From Mycobacterium neglectum (GTDB lineage Bacteria; Actinomycetota; Actinomycetes; Mycobacteriales; Mycobacteriaceae), in assembly GCF_002591975.1 (NCBI RefSeq), contig NZ_NVQE01000054.1, positions 1-34,250 on the forward strand: a stretch of DNA of 34,250 nucleotides. The letters are read 5' to 3'. Shown here in pieces: positions 9,289 through 17,683 of this stretch. Within the stretch, counting starts at the first letter, position 1; every line of letters starts with the position of its first letter. The notes beneath the pieces were generated by a model. It saw nothing but the letters and a program-made list of their open reading frames with translations. It made no database searches and was not told the origin of the DNA. A program made the position numbers and the translations under genes.

Positions 9289-10542
9289 TTACCCGCCGCC
9301 GCTCTGCAGGAACGCCACGATCGCGTCCACAATACGGCTGGCCATCAGAGTTTTCGAACCGTGCTCCAAAGCAGACTCCGCGCCGTCGGCCGCGAGCAGC
9401 CACCCGTCGTTGTTGTCGACTTCGAACGCCCGATTCTCGCCGACCGCATTGACAACGAGCAGATCGCATCCCTTGCGCTGCAACTTGGCGCGGGCATGGA
9501 AGAGCACGTCGCCATTGGCGTCGCCGGTCTCGGCAGCGAATCCGACGATGGCGCGCATATTGGGGAGCTGACCGTCGGTTCGCGCCCGGACTGCGCCCGC
9601 CAGCACGTCGTCGGTACGAGTGAGTTCGATGATCGGCGCCGCGGCGTTGGGGTCGGCGGACTTCTTGATCTTGTTGGCCTCGACCTGGGTCGGGCGGAAG
9701 TCGGCAACGGCGGCGGCCATCACCAGGACGTGCGCGTCGGGCGCATGCTTTGAGACCGCGTCGGAGAGTTGGGCGGCCGAGCCGATGTGGACCACGTCCA
9801 CCCCCGCGGGATCGATGAGGCCCGCCGTATTGCCCGCGATCAGCGTGACGTCGGCCCCACGCTGGGCCATCACCCGAGCCATCGCAAAGCCCTGCTTGCC
9901 CGAACTCCGGTTGCCGATGAAACGCACCGGGTCGATCGTTTCGCGGGTGCCGCCGGCGCTGACCAGGACCCGTACGCCGGCCAGGTCATAGGGCAGCGCG
10001 TCGCCGCGGTCCAGCAGCAGCTGGGCGAGCGTTGAGATCTCCTCGGCCTCGGGCAGCCGTCCCGCGCCGGTGTCAGCGCCAGTGAGCCGTCCCGACGCCG
10101 GCTCCAGGACCACCGCACCCCGACGGCGCAGCGTGGCCACGTTGTCCACGGTGGCCGGGTGGAACCACATCTCGGTGTGCATCGCCGGCGCGAAGAGCAC
10201 CGGACACCGGGCGGTGAGCAGGGTGGCGGTCAGGAGGTCGTCGGCACGGCCCGCGACGGCGCGCGCCAGCAGGTCGGCCGTGGCCGGGGCGACCACGACG
10301 AGGTCGGCCTCCTGCCCGATGCGGACATGCGGCACCTCGTGAACGTCATCCCAGACGCCGGTGTGAACTGGGTTACCCGACAGTGCCTCGAAGGTCGCCG
10401 CACCGATGAAGCGCAGGGCGGACTCGGTCGGAACGACTCGAACGGAATGGCCCGCCTCGGTCAGCTGACGGACGAGCGTGGCGGCCTTGTAGGCAGCGAT
10501 GCCACCGGCGACGCCGACGATGATCCGCTTGCGTTCGGTCAC
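9289..10542 (-). CDS. coaBC: Bifunctional phosphopantothenoylcysteine decarboxylase / phosphopantothenate-cysteine ligase
   Basis: Two successive steps of coenzyme A synthesis: cysteine ligation to 4'-phosphopantothenate (CoaB) and decarboxylation to 4'-phosphopantetheine (CoaC). In 417 residues, the N-terminal flavodoxin-like CoaC half has GVAGGIAAYKA, the catalytic-histidine region VPHVRIGQEADL, and PAMHTEMW, the counterpart of the PxMNxxMW motif. The CoaB half has SAGGTRETIDPVRFIGNRSSGKQG, AAAVADFRP and NKIKK. GTG start, 44 bases after rpoZ on the same strand. Confidence 0.95.
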   Translation of the reverse strand: MTERKRIIVGVAGGIAAYKAATLVRQLTEAGHSVRVVPTESALRFIGAATFEALSGNPVHTGVWDDVHEVPHVRIGQEADLVVVAPATADLLARAVAGRADDLLTATLLTARCPVLFAPAMHTEMWFHPATVDNVATLRRRGAVVLEPASGRLTGADTGAGRLPEAEEISTLAQLLLDRGDALPYDLAGVRVLVSAGGTRETIDPVRFIGNRSSGKQGFAMARVMAQRGADVTLIAGNTAGLIDPAGVDVVHIGSAAQLSDAVSKHAPDAHVLVMAAAVADFRPTQVEANKIKKSADPNAAAPIIELTRTDDVLAGAVRARTDGQLPNMRAIVGFAAETGDANGDVLFHARAKLQRKGCDLLVVNAVGENRAFEVDNNDGWLLAADGAESALEHGSKTLMASRIVDAIVAFLQSGGG

Positions 10543-10586
10543 GTCAACTCATCGCCCAAGACGTTCATCGCCGCCGATCCCGTCCG

Positions 10587-10898
10587 CTACTCGCCTTCGG
10601 TGTGCTCGAGCAGGTCGCCGTGGATCTCACGCATCGCGATCGACAGCGGCTTCTCCTGCAGGCCCGGCTCGACCAACGGACCGACATATTCGAGGATGCC
10701 GTCGCCGAGCTGGTTGTAGTAGTCGTTGATCTGGCGCGCACGCTTGGCGGCGTAGATCACCAGCGCGTACTTACTGGACGCGCGGTCAAGCAGCTCATCG
10801 ATGGGCGGATTGGTGATGCCCAGCGGGGTGTCATAGGCACCGGTGCCGGACTCGATGTCGTCGACAGCGGTCAGCTGGGCGTCGGGGGTGCTGCTCAC
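10587..10898 (-). CDS. rpoZ: DNA-directed RNA polymerase omega subunit
   Basis: Small subunit (103 residues) that helps fold and hold the beta' subunit. The omega core is clear: ITNPPIDELLDRASSKYALVIYAAKRARQI, with the ASSKY and AKRARQIN motifs. The C-terminal part (YVGPLV...KPLSIAMREI) matches the longer actinobacterial form. GTG start with AGGAG a few bases upstream. Position between gmk and coaBC is the standard mycobacterial order. Confidence 0.95.
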   Translation of the reverse strand: MSSTPDAQLTAVDDIESGTGAYDTPLGITNPPIDELLDRASSKYALVIYAAKRARQINDYYNQLGDGILEYVGPLVEPGLQEKPLSIAMREIHGDLLEHTEGE

Positions 10899-10961
10899 GT
10901 AGAAGATCTCCTGGCTTTTTTGAGTGGTTCTTGGCCTGATCGCACCGTGCCCGGCGCTGGG

Positions 10962-11537
10962 TTAATTGTGGGCCACCAGCAAGGATACCAATTCAGCGCA
11001 AGCAGACTCCAATTCGCTGTTCACGACGACCACGTCGAAGTCATTCTGGGCCGCCAGTTCGTCGCGTGCGGTGGACAGGCGGCGGGCCATTGCTTCTGGA
11101 CTCTCGGTGCCCCGCCCGACCAGCCGGCTCTCCAGTGCCTCCCAGCTCGGAGGTGCCAGAAAGACCGTGAGGGCCTCCGGCATGGATTCCTTGACGGCAC
11201 GGGCTCCGGCCAGGTCCACCTCGATGAGAACGGGCCGGCCAGCCTCGGTGGCCTCTCGGATGGGCTGCGCGGGGGTGCCGGAACGGTGCAGGCCGCCGTG
11301 GATCTCGGCCCATTCCAGCAGGGCTTTCTGATCGATCAGGTCCTGGAACCGCTCGGCGGTGACAAACGAATAATCGACGCCGTCGACCTCGCCCGGGCGC
11401 GGGGCCCGGGTGGTGACGGAGACGCTGAAGTGCAGGTCGGGAATGCGATCACGCAGACAGTGGACGACGGACGATTTCCCGACGGCAGAGGGGCCGGACA
11501 GCACGATCACCCGTCCGGCCCCTCGGCCGGCGCTCAA
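10962..11537 (-). CDS. gmk: Guanylate kinase
   Basis: Phosphorylates GMP to GDP with ATP. The 191-residue protein has the P-loop GPSAVGKSS (about residues 15-23), the GMP-binding TTRAPRPGEVDGVDY region, EWAEIHGGLHRSG, and the VLIEVDLAGARAV strand with the second-metal aspartate. The start is unusual: the longest frame opens with TTG, 15 bases after the mihF stop and in the same frame as that stop, with no strong ribosome-binding site. A GTG at the VIVLSGPS strand would shorten it by nine residues and is the main alternative. It is probably co-transcribed with mihF. Confidence 0.94.
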   Translation of the reverse strand: MSAGRGAGRVIVLSGPSAVGKSSVVHCLRDRIPDLHFSVSVTTRAPRPGEVDGVDYSFVTAERFQDLIDQKALLEWAEIHGGLHRSGTPAQPIREATEAGRPVLIEVDLAGARAVKESMPEALTVFLAPPSWEALESRLVGRGTESPEAMARRLSTARDELAAQNDFDVVVVNSELESACAELVSLLVAHN

Positions 11538-11552
11538 CTTATGCGCCTGGAG

Positions 11553-11867
11553 TTACTGGTCGAACTTTTCCAGCAGCGCCTTGCGCTGCCGGTCACCCAG
11601 GCCACGCAGGCGGCGCGTCGGGGCGATCTCGAGTTCGGTCATGATTTCCTGCGCCTTGACCTTGCCCACCTTGGGCAACGCCTCCAAAAGGGCAGAAACC
11701 TTCATCTTGCCAAGGACCTCATCGGTCTCGGCATCCTTCAGCACCTGCTTGAGGTTGGTGCCGCCGCGCTTGAGCCGGTCTTTGAGCTCGGCACGTATGC
11801 GACGTGCGGCAGCAGCCTTCTCCAACGCTGCCGCGCGCTGTTCGTCGGTCAACTGGGGAAGGGCCAC
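11553..11867 (-). CDS. mihF: Mycobacterial integration host factor
   Basis: Nucleoid-associated DNA-binding protein of 104 residues, found across mycobacteria and first known as the host factor for phage L5 integration. It is rich in Lys/Arg, with an Ala-rich N-terminal helix (EQRAAALEKAAAARR) and a helix-hairpin-helix-like region (LLEALPKVGKVKAQEIMTEL). The GTG start has a strong GGAGGAA upstream. As in M. tuberculosis (Rv1388), it comes immediately before gmk. The promoter must lie in the 600-base region upstream. Confidence 0.93.
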   Translation of the reverse strand: MALPQLTDEQRAAALEKAAAARRIRAELKDRLKRGGTNLKQVLKDAETDEVLGKMKVSALLEALPKVGKVKAQEIMTELEIAPTRRLRGLGDRQRKALLEKFDQ

Positions 11868-12468
11868 GGGTTCCTCCGTCTCTCACACCATCAATTTTCC
11901 TGTATCGGCTGTATGAAAATTCCAGAACAGCCAGCGACGACGACCGTACCCACGCAACCTGATGAAAGCTAACCCCACCCCCTGCTTGTGGGGCCAAAAG
12001 CCCAGCGTGTAAGGCAGGGCCGCCGCAGAGCCCGAAGTGCCCCAAGCGTCCCGATTTCGCCGATTTCAGACATCGCGAAGCCGAATTTGCCTGCATATCA
12101 AGGTATTTCGGCTCAGATGGGGTGGTTCACCCACCGGCTCGGCCTGTGGCCTGGACCACACCCGGGTGGCCGTTGGAGGTCGGAAAAGAAAATTTTGCCT
12201 GGTCACCGCATGTCGGGCGTGTCGCAGCCGCTCAGATGACCGGCACGAAGGGCTGAGCGACCGTCAAAAAAGCAGGATGAATTCAAACATTGCCGCGGTG
12301 GTGGCCGATGCGCTCGACGACGATGCGTAGTAGGCGTGACAGGCGGTACCTGCGGGGCAGGCGTTGCGGAAGATTCCAGTGTTGTTCGCTGCTCAACCAC
12401 CCGTGCGAGGCCGGCGGACAAATAGGATTCGCCGTGAGTCGCCGTGCAGTCGCCGTCAGGAGGTCGTC
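11868..12468. other. Divergent intergenic region between mihF and the DUF2330 gene
   Basis: About 600 bases with no gene I can support. It must hold the mihF promoter (minus strand): a TAGCTT hexamer at 11971-11966 would give a leader of about 90 bases, but without a good -35. A hairpin-forming CCCCAC...GTGGGG (11973-11993, nine-base loop) sits just upstream of it, and a second, GGTGG-TTCAC-CCACC, lies near 12122-12136. An ACCCGGGT palindrome lies near 12160. In M. tuberculosis PE15/PPE20 occupy the space between pyrF and mihF; I see no remnant of them here. Confidence 0.5.
12423..12463 (+). promoter_or_regulatory. Candidate promoter and ribosome-binding site of the DUF2330 gene
   Basis: A TAGGAT hexamer (12423-12428) fits the mycobacterial -10 pattern TANNNT; a start near 12435 would leave a leader of roughly 35 bases. 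AGGAGG at 12458-12463 is a textbook Shine-Dalgarno, five bases before a GTG and eleven before an in-frame ATG. No convincing -35 was found. Confidence 0.4.
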
Positions 12469-13533
12469 GTGGTCATGGGCATATGCCGGTCGATTGCTGT
12501 GGTGCTCGTCCTGCTGGGCGGGGCGGCGCTGTTCAATGTCGCGAGCCCGGCGTGGGCGTGCGGTTGTGGTGCCTACGTTCCGGACCACCCAGGCTCCTCG
12601 GTCGCCGACGAGCGCGCGCTGATCTCATGGGACGGCAGCACCGAGGACATCCTGATGTCGTTGTCGGTGACGGGCTCCTCGGACCGAGCGGCGTGGGTCA
12701 TGCCGGTGCCATCGGCCGCTCGCGTCAGCCTTGGCGACACCGAGGTGTTCGAAGAACTCGCCACGTTCACCGCGCCACGGATCGAGTACCGCGACTCGTG
12801 GTGGCCGACGATTCCCTGGCTGGTCTGGGCCGGAGCGGCACCGGATGGCGCGGGGGCACCAGCCGGCGCGGTCAATGTGCTCGGCCGCCAGCGCCTCGGA
12901 CCATTCGACGTCACCCGGCTGGCGGCCGATGACCCCACCGCCTTAGCGAATTGGTTGGAGGACAACGGATTTCCACATCCAGACGGACTGGATGACAACC
13001 TCGCACCGTATGTCGCCGACGGCTGGGAGATCATCGCGGTTCAACTGGTGCCCGCCGAAACGGGCGGCTCTTTGTCGGGAGCGCTTCAGCCGCTGCGTCT
13101 CTCGTTCGCCTCCGACACCGTCATCTATCCGATGCGCCTGTCGCGATCGGCCACGATGTCGCAGTACATCGACCTCTATGTGCTGGCGCCGCATCGAATG
13201 GATCCCGCGGCAATTCCCGTCGCCGGCGACGAGCCGACCCTGGAGTTCGCCGGCCCGATCGAGCGCAGCGACTCCCCGGCACTGGCCGACTTCGTCGGCG
13301 ATGCGGCATTTCTGACCCGGTGGAAGAACACGATCTTCGACCCGGAAGCGATCGAGGGCGACTATGTATTCGAGCAAGCGCCCGCCGACACCCCGTTCCA
13401 GCAAGTGGTTTATCGCACGCGCGACCGTGGACACATCACGTACCTCATCCTGGTCGCGGCCATCGGTGTCGCCGGCGTGGCGGCCGGCGTCCTGCTGATC
13501 CGGCGGATGTTGCGAGACCCGCACCGCCCCTAG
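12469..13533 (+). CDS. DUF2330-type secreted or membrane-anchored protein
   Basis: About 354 residues. An N-terminal signal segment (hydrophobic SIAVVLVLLGGAALFNV) runs to ASPAWA, followed by a CGCG cysteine cluster; cleavage after AWA is likely. A large extracytoplasmic domain follows (with WVMPVPSA and WEIIAVQL), then one C-terminal membrane helix (YLILVAAIGVAGVAAGVLLI) and a short basic tail. The fold and CGCGAYVP start resemble the DUF2330 family, whose function is unknown. The GTG at the AGGAGG site is chosen; ATG 12475 is nearly equivalent. The open frame reaches further upstream, but that part is Arg-rich and would bury the signal peptide. It stops two bases before the convergent pyrF stop. 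Confidence 0.75.
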   Translation: MVMGICRSIAVVLVLLGGAALFNVASPAWACGCGAYVPDHPGSSVADERALISWDGSTEDILMSLSVTGSSDRAAWVMPVPSAARVSLGDTEVFEELATFTAPRIEYRDSWWPTIPWLVWAGAAPDGAGAPAGAVNVLGRQRLGPFDVTRLAADDPTALANWLEDNGFPHPDGLDDNLAPYVADGWEIIAVQLVPAETGGSLSGALQPLRLSFASDTVIYPMRLSRSATMSQYIDLYVLAPHRMDPAAIPVAGDEPTLEFAGPIERSDSPALADFVGDAAFLTRWKNTIFDPEAIEGDYVFEQAPADTPFQQVVYRTRDRGHITYLILVAAIGVAGVAAGVLLIRRMLRDPHRP

Positions 13534-13535
13534 GG

Positions 13536-14348
13536 CTATGCGAGATACGCGACGGCGTCGCGGAACTTCTCCGCAGCCGCCCGCACCGCGGCGACATCGG
13601 GTCCGGCGCGCAACACGTCGCGCGAGACCGCGGGAAGGAGTTGGCCGGGCCGGGCACCGCCGAGACCCCCGAGTGCCTCCGGACGTCCGCCTTGCGCCCC
13701 AACGCCGGGCACCAGCACCGGGCCACCCAGTGCGCTGACATCCGGCGGTTCTGCCAGTGTGGCGCCCACGACGACGCCGACCGCACCGGGCAAGTCCTCG
13801 CGGTTGGCCGCGGCCGCGGCATCGACGATCGACTGCGCGACGGTCCGCCCGCCGGCGTCGGCTCGCTGAACGCCTGCGCCCTCCGGGTTCGATGTCGCGG
13901 CAAGGACAAAGACACCACGGCCGTTGGCGCCGGCGGTGTCGAGCAAAGGCTGCAGCGAACCGAAGCCCAGATACGGTGACGCGGTCACCGCATCGGCAGC
14001 CAGCGGCGAATCACCCACCCACGCATGGGCGTAGGCCGCCATGGTCGACCCGATGTCACCACGTTTGGCGTCGGCCAGCACCAGCACACCGGCGTCACGA
14101 AGAGCCCGGATCGTGTGTTCCAGCACCGTGTATCCCGCGGCGCCGTGCGCCTCGAAGAACGCCACCTGCGGTTTGACGATCGCGAAGCCCGAGAAGGCCT
14201 CCACGCAGATCTCGCAGAACCGCGCCACACCGTCGGCGTCGACGGTCAGCCCCCAGGCGCTCAGCAGTTCGGGGTGGGGATCGATGCCGGGGCACAGCGG
14301 CCCGCGCCGCGCTACCGCCTCGGCCAGCCGGGCACCGAAACCTGTCAC
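13536..14348 (-). CDS. pyrF: Orotidine 5'-phosphate decarboxylase
   Basis: Final step to UMP: decarboxylation of OMP. The 270-residue protein belongs to the longer (type 2) group used by mycobacteria. It has CPGIDPHPELL at the N-terminus, KPQVAFFEAHG, and the catalytic LADAKRGDIGSTM motif. It starts with GTG overlapping the carB stop (GTGA), so it is translationally coupled to carB and is the last gene of the pyr operon. Confidence 0.96.
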   Translation of the reverse strand: MTGFGARLAEAVARRGPLCPGIDPHPELLSAWGLTVDADGVARFCEICVEAFSGFAIVKPQVAFFEAHGAAGYTVLEHTIRALRDAGVLVLADAKRGDIGSTMAAYAHAWVGDSPLAADAVTASPYLGFGSLQPLLDTAGANGRGVFVLAATSNPEGAGVQRADAGGRTVAQSIVDAAAAANREDLPGAVGVVVGATLAEPPDVSALGGPVLVPGVGAQGGRPEALGGLGGARPGQLLPAVSRDVLRAGPDVAAVRAAAEKFRDAVAYLA

Positions 14349-17300
14349 GGCCCCAGCACGCTGTGCAGCTCCTGAAGCGACATCACGCCGATGTCACCGC
14401 GGATGCCAGCCTCGATGCCCTGCACCGCAGCTGAAGCCCCCTGCACGGTGGTCACACACGGAATGTTCATCGACACCGCGGCCGAGCGGATCTCGTAGCC
14501 GTCGATACGTGGCCCCGAATTGCCGTACGGGGTGTTGATCACCATGTCGACTTCACCCGACCGGATCAGGTCCACTGCGGACGAGGCAGGGCGCCCCTCC
14601 CCCGGGTGCTCGAAGTGCTTTCGCACCTCGTCGCAGGGAATTCCGTTGCGCCGCAACATTTCCGCAGTACCCGCTGTGGCGAGCACCCGGAAGCCCAGAT
14701 CGGCCAGACGTTTCACCGGGAACACCAGCGAGCGTTTGTCGCGGTTGGCCACGGAGACGAACACCGTGCCCTCGGCGGGCAGCGACCCGTAGGCAGCGGT
14801 CTGGCTCTTGGCGAAGGCGCTGCCGAAGTCGCGATCGATACCCATCACCTCGCCCGTCGATTTCATCTCGGGGCCGAGCAGCGAATCGATCTGCGTGCCG
14901 TCGGCTTTCCGGAAGCGATGGAATGGCAGGACGGCTTCCTTGACTGCGACCGGCGCGTTGCGCGCTGTGGTCGCGCCGTCACCCGTTTTCGCCAGCACAC
15001 CTTCTTCGCGCAGTTGGGCGATGCTGGTGCCCAACATGACTCGCGCACAGGCCTTCGCCAGTGGAATGGCCGTCGCCTTCGAGACGAACGGTACGGTGCG
15101 GCTGGCGCGCGGATTGGCCTCCAGCACATAGAGCACGTCGTCCTTCAGCGCGTACTGCACATTCAGCAGCCCGACCACGCCGATGCCGTGCGCGATCGCC
15201 TCGGTCGCGCGCCGTACGGACTCGATGTCGCTGCGGCCCAAGGTCACCGGCGGCAGCGCGCAGGCCGAATCGCCGGAGTGAATGCCGGCCTCTTCGATAT
15301 GCTCCATGACGCCGCCGATGTACACCTCGGTGCCGTCGCACAGTGCGTCGACGTCGATCTCGATGGCGTCCTCGAGGAAACGGTCCACGAGCACCGGATG
15401 TTCGGGCGAGAGTTCGGTGGCCCTGGTGATGTAGCCCTGCAACGTCTCCTCGTCATAGACGATCTCCATACCCCGGCCACCCAGCACATAGGACGGCCGG
15501 ACCAGCACCGGATAGCCGATATCGGCGGCGATCCGGCGGGCCTGCTCGAAACTGGTCGCGGTGCCGAACCGGGGCGCGGGCAGACCGGCGATCCTGAGGA
15601 CCTCGCCGAACGCGCCGCGGTCCTCGGCCAGGTCGATCGCCTTGGGGCTGGTGCCGACGATCGGCACACCGGCCTTCTCCAGGCGCTCCGCGAGGCCGAG
15701 CGGGGTCTGCCCACCGAGCTGCACGATGACCCCGACGACGCCGGGACCGCCTGCACCGGAGGCGGACTCGGCGTGATACACCTCGAGCACGTCCTCGAAT
15801 GTCAGCGGTTCGAAGTACAGCCGGTCGGCGGTGTCGTAGTCGGTGGAGACCGTCTCCGGGTTGCAATTGACCATGACCGTCTCGAATCCGGCCTGGCTCA
15901 GCGTGGTGGCGGCGTGCACGCAGCTGTAGTCGAACTCGATGCCTTGCCCGATGCGGTTGGGCCCCGAGCCCAGGATGAGCACCTTGGGCTTCTCGGTTTG
16001 CGGCGCGACCTCGCTCTCCGCGGCGGGGTCGAGTTCGTAGCTGCTGTAGTGGTACGGCGTCTTGGCCTCGAACTCGGCGGCGCAGGTGTCGACGGTCTTG
16101 TACACCGGGTGGATGCCGAGCCGGGTCCGCAGGGCCCGCACACCGATCTCGCCGGCCAATTCCGGCCGCAGGGCTGCTATTTGGCGGTCGGACAGGCCGT
16201 GGTACTTGCCGCGCCGCAGGAGTTGTTCATCGAGCACCGGCGCGTCGAGTAGTTCGGCGCGCAGCGTGACGAGTCCGGCGATCTGCTCGACGAACCACGG
16301 ATCGACACCCGAGGCTTCAGACACCTGCTCGACGCTGGCGCCCTTGCGCAGCGCCAGTTCCATGTCGTACAGCCGCCCGTCGGTGGGCGTGCGCAGCCCG
16401 CCGAGCAACTCGTCGACGGAAACATCGGCGTCGGGCTTGGTCCAGAACCCGGCCCGAGTGGTCTCAAGTGACCGCATCACCTTGCCGAGTGCCTCGATGA
16501 AGTTGCGGCCCAACGACATCGCCTCGCCCACGGATTTCATGGTCGTGGTCAGGGTGGGGTCGGCGCCGGGAAACTTCTCGAAAGCGAAGCGTGGGGCCTT
16601 CACGACGACATAGTCCAAGGTCGGCTCGAAGCACGCAGGCGTTTCCTTGGTGATGTCGTTGACGATCTCGTCGAGCGTGTAGCCGATGGCCAATTTGGCG
16701 GCGATCTTCGCGATCGGGAAACCGGTGGCCTTGGACGCCAACGCGCTCGACCGAGACACCCGGGGGTTCATCTCGATGACGACGAGTCGTCCGTCGACCG
16801 GATTGACCGCGAACTGAATGTTGCATCCACCGGTGTCGACACCGACCTCGCGCAGAATGTCGATGCCGAGGTCACGCATCGCCTGGTATTCGCGATCGGT
16901 GAGGGTCATCGCGGGCGCCACGGTGACCGAGTCGCCGGTGTGCACGCCCATCGGATCGAGGTTCTCGATCGAGCACACCACGACGACGTTGTCGTGGTGG
17001 TCGCGCATCAGCTCGAGCTCGAATTCCTTCCAGCCGTAGATCGACTCCTCTATCAGCACGTTTGCGCTCGGTGACGCGGTCAGCCCCTCGCCGGCCATCC
17101 GGTCGACATCCTCGGCGGAGTAGGCCATGCCCGAGCCGAGGCCGCCCATGGTGAACGACGGCCGCACGACCACCGGCAGTCCGAGCTCCGCGACGGTTTC
17201 GCGGACCTCGTCCATCGTGAAACACACACGGGAGCGGGCAGATTCGCCGCCGACCTTGGCCACGATGTCCTTGAACCGCTGGCGGTCCTCTCCGCGCTGG

Positions 17301-17683
17301 ATCGCGTCGAAGTCGGCGCCGATCATCTCGACGCCGTAGCGTTCGAGTGCCCCGTTCTCGTACAGGGCGACGGCGGTGTTCAGCGCGGTCTGGCCACCCA
17401 GGGTGGCCAACACCGCGTCGATCTTGTTGCCGCGCTCGGCCTGTTGGGCGATGACACGCTCGACGAAGGCCGGCGTGATCGGTTCGACGTAGGTGAAGTC
17501 GGCGTACTCCGGGTCGGTCATGATCGTCGCCGGGTTCGAGTTGACGAGGCTGACCTGCAGGCCCTCCGCGCGGAGCACGCGGCAGGCCTGCGTTCCCGAG
17601 TAGTCGAACTCGCACGCTTGGCCGATGATGATCGGCCCGGAGCCGATCACCAGCACGTGGTTGAGGTCGGTGCGCCTTGGCAT
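14345..17683 (-). CDS. carB: Carbamoyl-phosphate synthase, large subunit
   Basis: Makes carbamoyl phosphate from bicarbonate, two ATP and ammonia channelled from CarA; feeds pyrimidine and arginine synthesis. The 1112 residues show the internal duplication of the family: the first ATP-grasp half opens GSGPIIIGQACEFDYSG, the second GSGPNRIGQGIEFDYSC. Each half carries a conserved ATP-grasp core, here ATGFPIAKIAAKLAIG and its partner ATAIPLAKACARVMLG. A C-terminal MGS-like allosteric domain follows (about residues 960-1112). The ATG directly abuts the carA stop (TAGATG). Confidence 0.98.
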   Translation of the reverse strand: MPRRTDLNHVLVIGSGPIIIGQACEFDYSGTQACRVLRAEGLQVSLVNSNPATIMTDPEYADFTYVEPITPAFVERVIAQQAERGNKIDAVLATLGGQTALNTAVALYENGALERYGVEMIGADFDAIQRGEDRQRFKDIVAKVGGESARSRVCFTMDEVRETVAELGLPVVVRPSFTMGGLGSGMAYSAEDVDRMAGEGLTASPSANVLIEESIYGWKEFELELMRDHHDNVVVVCSIENLDPMGVHTGDSVTVAPAMTLTDREYQAMRDLGIDILREVGVDTGGCNIQFAVNPVDGRLVVIEMNPRVSRSSALASKATGFPIAKIAAKLAIGYTLDEIVNDITKETPACFEPTLDYVVVKAPRFAFEKFPGADPTLTTTMKSVGEAMSLGRNFIEALGKVMRSLETTRAGFWTKPDADVSVDELLGGLRTPTDGRLYDMELALRKGASVEQVSEASGVDPWFVEQIAGLVTLRAELLDAPVLDEQLLRRGKYHGLSDRQIAALRPELAGEIGVRALRTRLGIHPVYKTVDTCAAEFEAKTPYHYSSYELDPAAESEVAPQTEKPKVLILGSGPNRIGQGIEFDYSCVHAATTLSQAGFETVMVNCNPETVSTDYDTADRLYFEPLTFEDVLEVYHAESASGAGGPGVVGVIVQLGGQTPLGLAERLEKAGVPIVGTSPKAIDLAEDRGAFGEVLRIAGLPAPRFGTATSFEQARRIAADIGYPVLVRPSYVLGGRGMEIVYDEETLQGYITRATELSPEHPVLVDRFLEDAIEIDVDALCDGTEVYIGGVMEHIEEAGIHSGDSACALPPVTLGRSDIESVRRATEAIAHGIGVVGLLNVQYALKDDVLYVLEANPRASRTVPFVSKATAIPLAKACARVMLGTSIAQLREEGVLAKTGDGATTARNAPVAVKEAVLPFHRFRKADGTQIDSLLGPEMKSTGEVMGIDRDFGSAFAKSQTAAYGSLPAEGTVFVSVANRDKRSLVFPVKRLADLGFRVLATAGTAEMLRRNGIPCDEVRKHFEHPGEGRPASSAVDLIRSGEVDMVINTPYGNSGPRIDGYEIRSAAVSMNIPCVTTVQGASAAVQGIEAGIRGDIGVMSLQELHSVLGP

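Noticed and set aside
11973..11993. CCCCAC...GTGGGG hairpin as a transcription terminator
   Set aside because: No T-run follows on either strand, and it lies in a divergent region where no gene ends.
12277..12330. A 17-codon open frame (MNSNIAAVVADALDDDA) in the mihF upstream region
   Set aside because: Its AGG lies directly against the ATG with no proper spacing, it has no nearby promoter, and no homology can be argued at this length.
14606..16252. Long plus-strand open frame opposite carB, and similar ones at 7793-9190 (opposite metK) and 10602-11972
   Set aside because: They mirror well-supported genes on the other strand and have unnatural Arg/Gly/His-rich composition; such shadows are common in high-GC DNA.
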